Part shown: positions 62,763 to 64,000 of the stretch, in pieces | How positions within the stretch are numbered: position 1 is the first letter of the stretch | Layout: each line of letters starts with the position of its first letter | Assembly (NCBI GenBank): GCA_021769135.1 | Contig: JAETTM010000013.1 | Location: forward strand, 1 to 64,000 | Length of the DNA stretch: 64,000 nucleotides | Source: Lachnospiraceae bacterium | Lineage (GTDB): Bacteria; Bacillota; Clostridia; Lachnospirales; Lachnospiraceae | Direction of reading: 5' to 3' | Notes under the pieces: generated by a model | The model's database searches: none | What the model was told of the DNA's origin: nothing | The model's input: the letters and a program-made list of their open reading frames with translations, nothing else | Position numbers and translations under genes: made by a program

Positions 62763-63667
62763 TGTATTTATTTTTCGGTATAATTTTCCTCATCCTTCTT
62801 TTCTTTTTCTGCCTGAACTTTTGGCGCCGGAAAAAAATAATCAAAAAAATCTGCTGCATGTCCACACGGGCAAAATGCCATCTTCTGGATGAATTATTAG
62901 AGCCCTTCGGCTTCCGCTATGTGGCCTCACAGGATATCATAACTTCCCGTATCGATGCTTTGCAGAGAAAATTTGGTTACTGCTCTTTATATGACAAAAC
63001 CGCCCTTACATTTCATATGGTTTTCGATGCCTTTCCTGTTTACTTCGATCATGATAACAGGACCTGGCTCATCGAATTCTGGAAAGGGCAATACGGCATC
63101 AACACCGGCGGCGAAATCGGAATTTATTATGCGGACGGCATCATACCCCCATCGAAACGGGAAAATACCCTTTTTCAATGCGTATCGGACAGAGATATGC
63201 TTGGCCTCTCTTTCAACTTATTCCGCCGGGGCATGGGGATTGCCGACGTAGGCGCAAGACATTGGTGGCTGACTGCATTTTCCGTAGGACGGTTTTCCAA
63301 TCCCGCTGACCTGAATATGCGCGCCAGCATTTCATTCCCCCATTGCGAAATGGCGGAAGCCTTTGCCAAAGGGCTGGCGGAAGCCGGCTATTGCCAGGAG
63401 GACATTTGTATCTGCCATCACACCGTTTCTTTTTCCTTCACAAAATCATTGGAAAGGGCCGGCGGCTGCCTGCATCGCTTAAGAGTCCGTTTTGTACAAG
63501 GAATAAACCGTTTCTGGTGCAAAGTATACCTGTTTGTCACCAGGCCATTCTGCCTTTCCTTGGATAAAATCTTGTATTTGTATTATTATCTGCCTTTTGC
63601 ATTCAGGAAAACACTCTGTGTGAGAAAGTTTAAAAACCATAGGAAAATAAAAAAGAAAAGCAGATAA
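62762..63667 (+). CDS. DUF4474 protein
   Basis: A 301-residue protein with one N-terminal membrane helix (about 2-19) and a soluble domain. EPFGFRYVASQDIITSRIDA, QRKFGYCSLYD and WLIEFWKGQYGINTGGEIGI identify DUF4474. A basic, partly hydrophobic C-terminal tail follows. Function unknown. The metallophosphoesterase gene follows after 13 bases and is likely co-transcribed. Confidence 0.82.
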   Translation: MYLFFGIIFLILLFFFCLNFWRRKKIIKKICCMSTRAKCHLLDELLEPFGFRYVASQDIITSRIDALQRKFGYCSLYDKTALTFHMVFDAFPVYFDHDNRTWLIEFWKGQYGINTGGEIGIYYADGIIPPSKRENTLFQCVSDRDMLGLSFNLFRRGMGIADVGARHWWLTAFSVGRFSNPADLNMRASISFPHCEMAEAFAKGLAEAGYCQEDICICHHTVSFSFTKSLERAGGCLHRLRVRFVQGINRFWCKVYLFVTRPFCLSLDKILYLYYYLPFAFRKTLCVRKFKNHRKIKKKSR

Positions 63668-63680
63668 AAGGAGGAAAACA

Positions 63681-64000
63681 ATGGGTTACTATTCCCGGCT
63701 TTCCAAATCTTTTGAGGGAGCGCTCAGGCTCCCTCTTAATAGAAATTCCAAATATGTATTAATCAGCGACTGCCACCGCGGCGTAGGGAATTCCAACGAT
63801 AATTTCCTGAAAAACCAGAATCTATATTTTGCCGCCCTGCAGCATTATTACAAAGTGGGTTATACCTATATCGAATTAGGGGATGGGGACGAACTGTGGG
63901 AAAACCGCAGCATGAAGCAGATTATTGAAACCCACAGCAACGTCTTCCTCCTGCTTTCCCGTTTTCATGAGCAGAACCGCTTATATATGCTCTACGGCAA
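63681..64000 (+). CDS. Metallophosphoesterase, 3' end cut by window edge
   Basis: An ATG at 63681 follows AAAAGGAGG, and 106 codons run in frame to the right edge. YVLISDCHRGVG gives the first DxH-type metal motif and YIELGDGDELWEN the second. The GNHD/E motif should lie just outside the window. It is similar in kind to UDP-diacylglucosamine-hydrolase-like or calcineurin-type phosphoesterases; which one cannot be told. It probably forms an operon with the DUF4474 gene. Confidence 0.8.
   Translation, partial: MGYYSRLSKSFEGALRLPLNRNSKYVLISDCHRGVGNSNDNFLKNQNLYFAALQHYYKVGYTYIELGDGDELWENRSMKQIIETHSNVFLLLSRFHEQNRLYMLYG

Noticed and set aside
1-64000. tRNA, rRNA, CRISPR arrays and prophage genes
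   Set aside because: No cloverleaf, rRNA segment, regularly spaced repeat array or phage structural gene was seen on reading; a tRNAscan or CRISPR search was not possible here.

Overview
The window looks like a chromosome segment of a gut-type Lachnospiraceae bacterium (Clostridia). Supporting signs are moderate GC, strong AAGGAGG-like ribosome sites, carbohydrate ABC importers that lack their own ATPase, YesM/AraC two-component pairs, a Cys/His-rich MarR regulator beside a heterodimeric ABC exporter, and small families (DUF4358, DUF4474, DUF4173) that are common there. The species cannot be named from sequence alone. No rRNA, tRNA, CRISPR array, insertion sequence or phage module was seen.

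Layout. 1-6.5 kb: an edge-truncated AAA-ATPase-like protein, a membrane-anchored DUF5722 glycosidase-like protein, a PPP-type phosphoesterase, a MATE exporter behind an attenuator-like leader, cyclopropane fatty acid synthase and a small conserved protein. 6.5-10.8 kb: a self-contained resistance operon, a MarR regulator and two ABC half-exporters, behind a promoter framed by a perfect 13-bp inverted repeat. 10.9-15.7 kb: an FAD oxidoreductase and a large membrane hybrid kinase. 15.8-27.7 kb, minus strand: a glycan locus with two FAD oxidoreductases, an AraC-type response regulator and YesM kinase, two permeases, a binding lipoprotein and a sulfatase. 27.8-33.7 kb: a DUF362 ferredoxin protein, a HAD phosphatase, two lipoproteins and an MBOAT/DltD-like surface O-acylation pair.

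34-48 kb: an Rpn-type nuclease, then a second glycan locus on the minus strand (binding lipoprotein, two permeases, two GH127 beta-L-arabinofuranosidases). Its probable YesM/AraC pair lies upstream, with a cytosolic hybrid kinase between. 48-50 kb: exonuclease III and a DUF4143 ATPase under a 23-bp perfect inverted repeat. 50.0-52.5 kb is eroded: a coding remnant, a RecG-like ATP-binding gene tail joined to a truncated PTS gene, a broken RpiR regulator and an orphan Phd/YefM antitoxin. 52.5-64 kb: a small unknown membrane cluster, a DUF3810 metalloprotease-like protein, a DUF2975/XRE/DUF4173 operon, two MATE exporters, a phosphoesterase lipoprotein, an AbrB/PIN toxin-antitoxin pair, a DUF4474 protein and an edge-truncated phosphoesterase.

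The most interesting signal is non-coding. Three copies of a compact RNA element sit in minus-strand leaders, two in tandem before the sugar-binding lipoprotein and one before an acidic alanine-rich lipoprotein. Each folds as the same H-type pseudoknot: a 9-10 bp stem, a 13-nt loop, and 7 loop bases pairing with a downstream strand preceded by AAAAA. The pseudoknot stem changes sequence in compensatory fashion between copies, which argues for selection on the structure. I could not assign it to a known RNA family.
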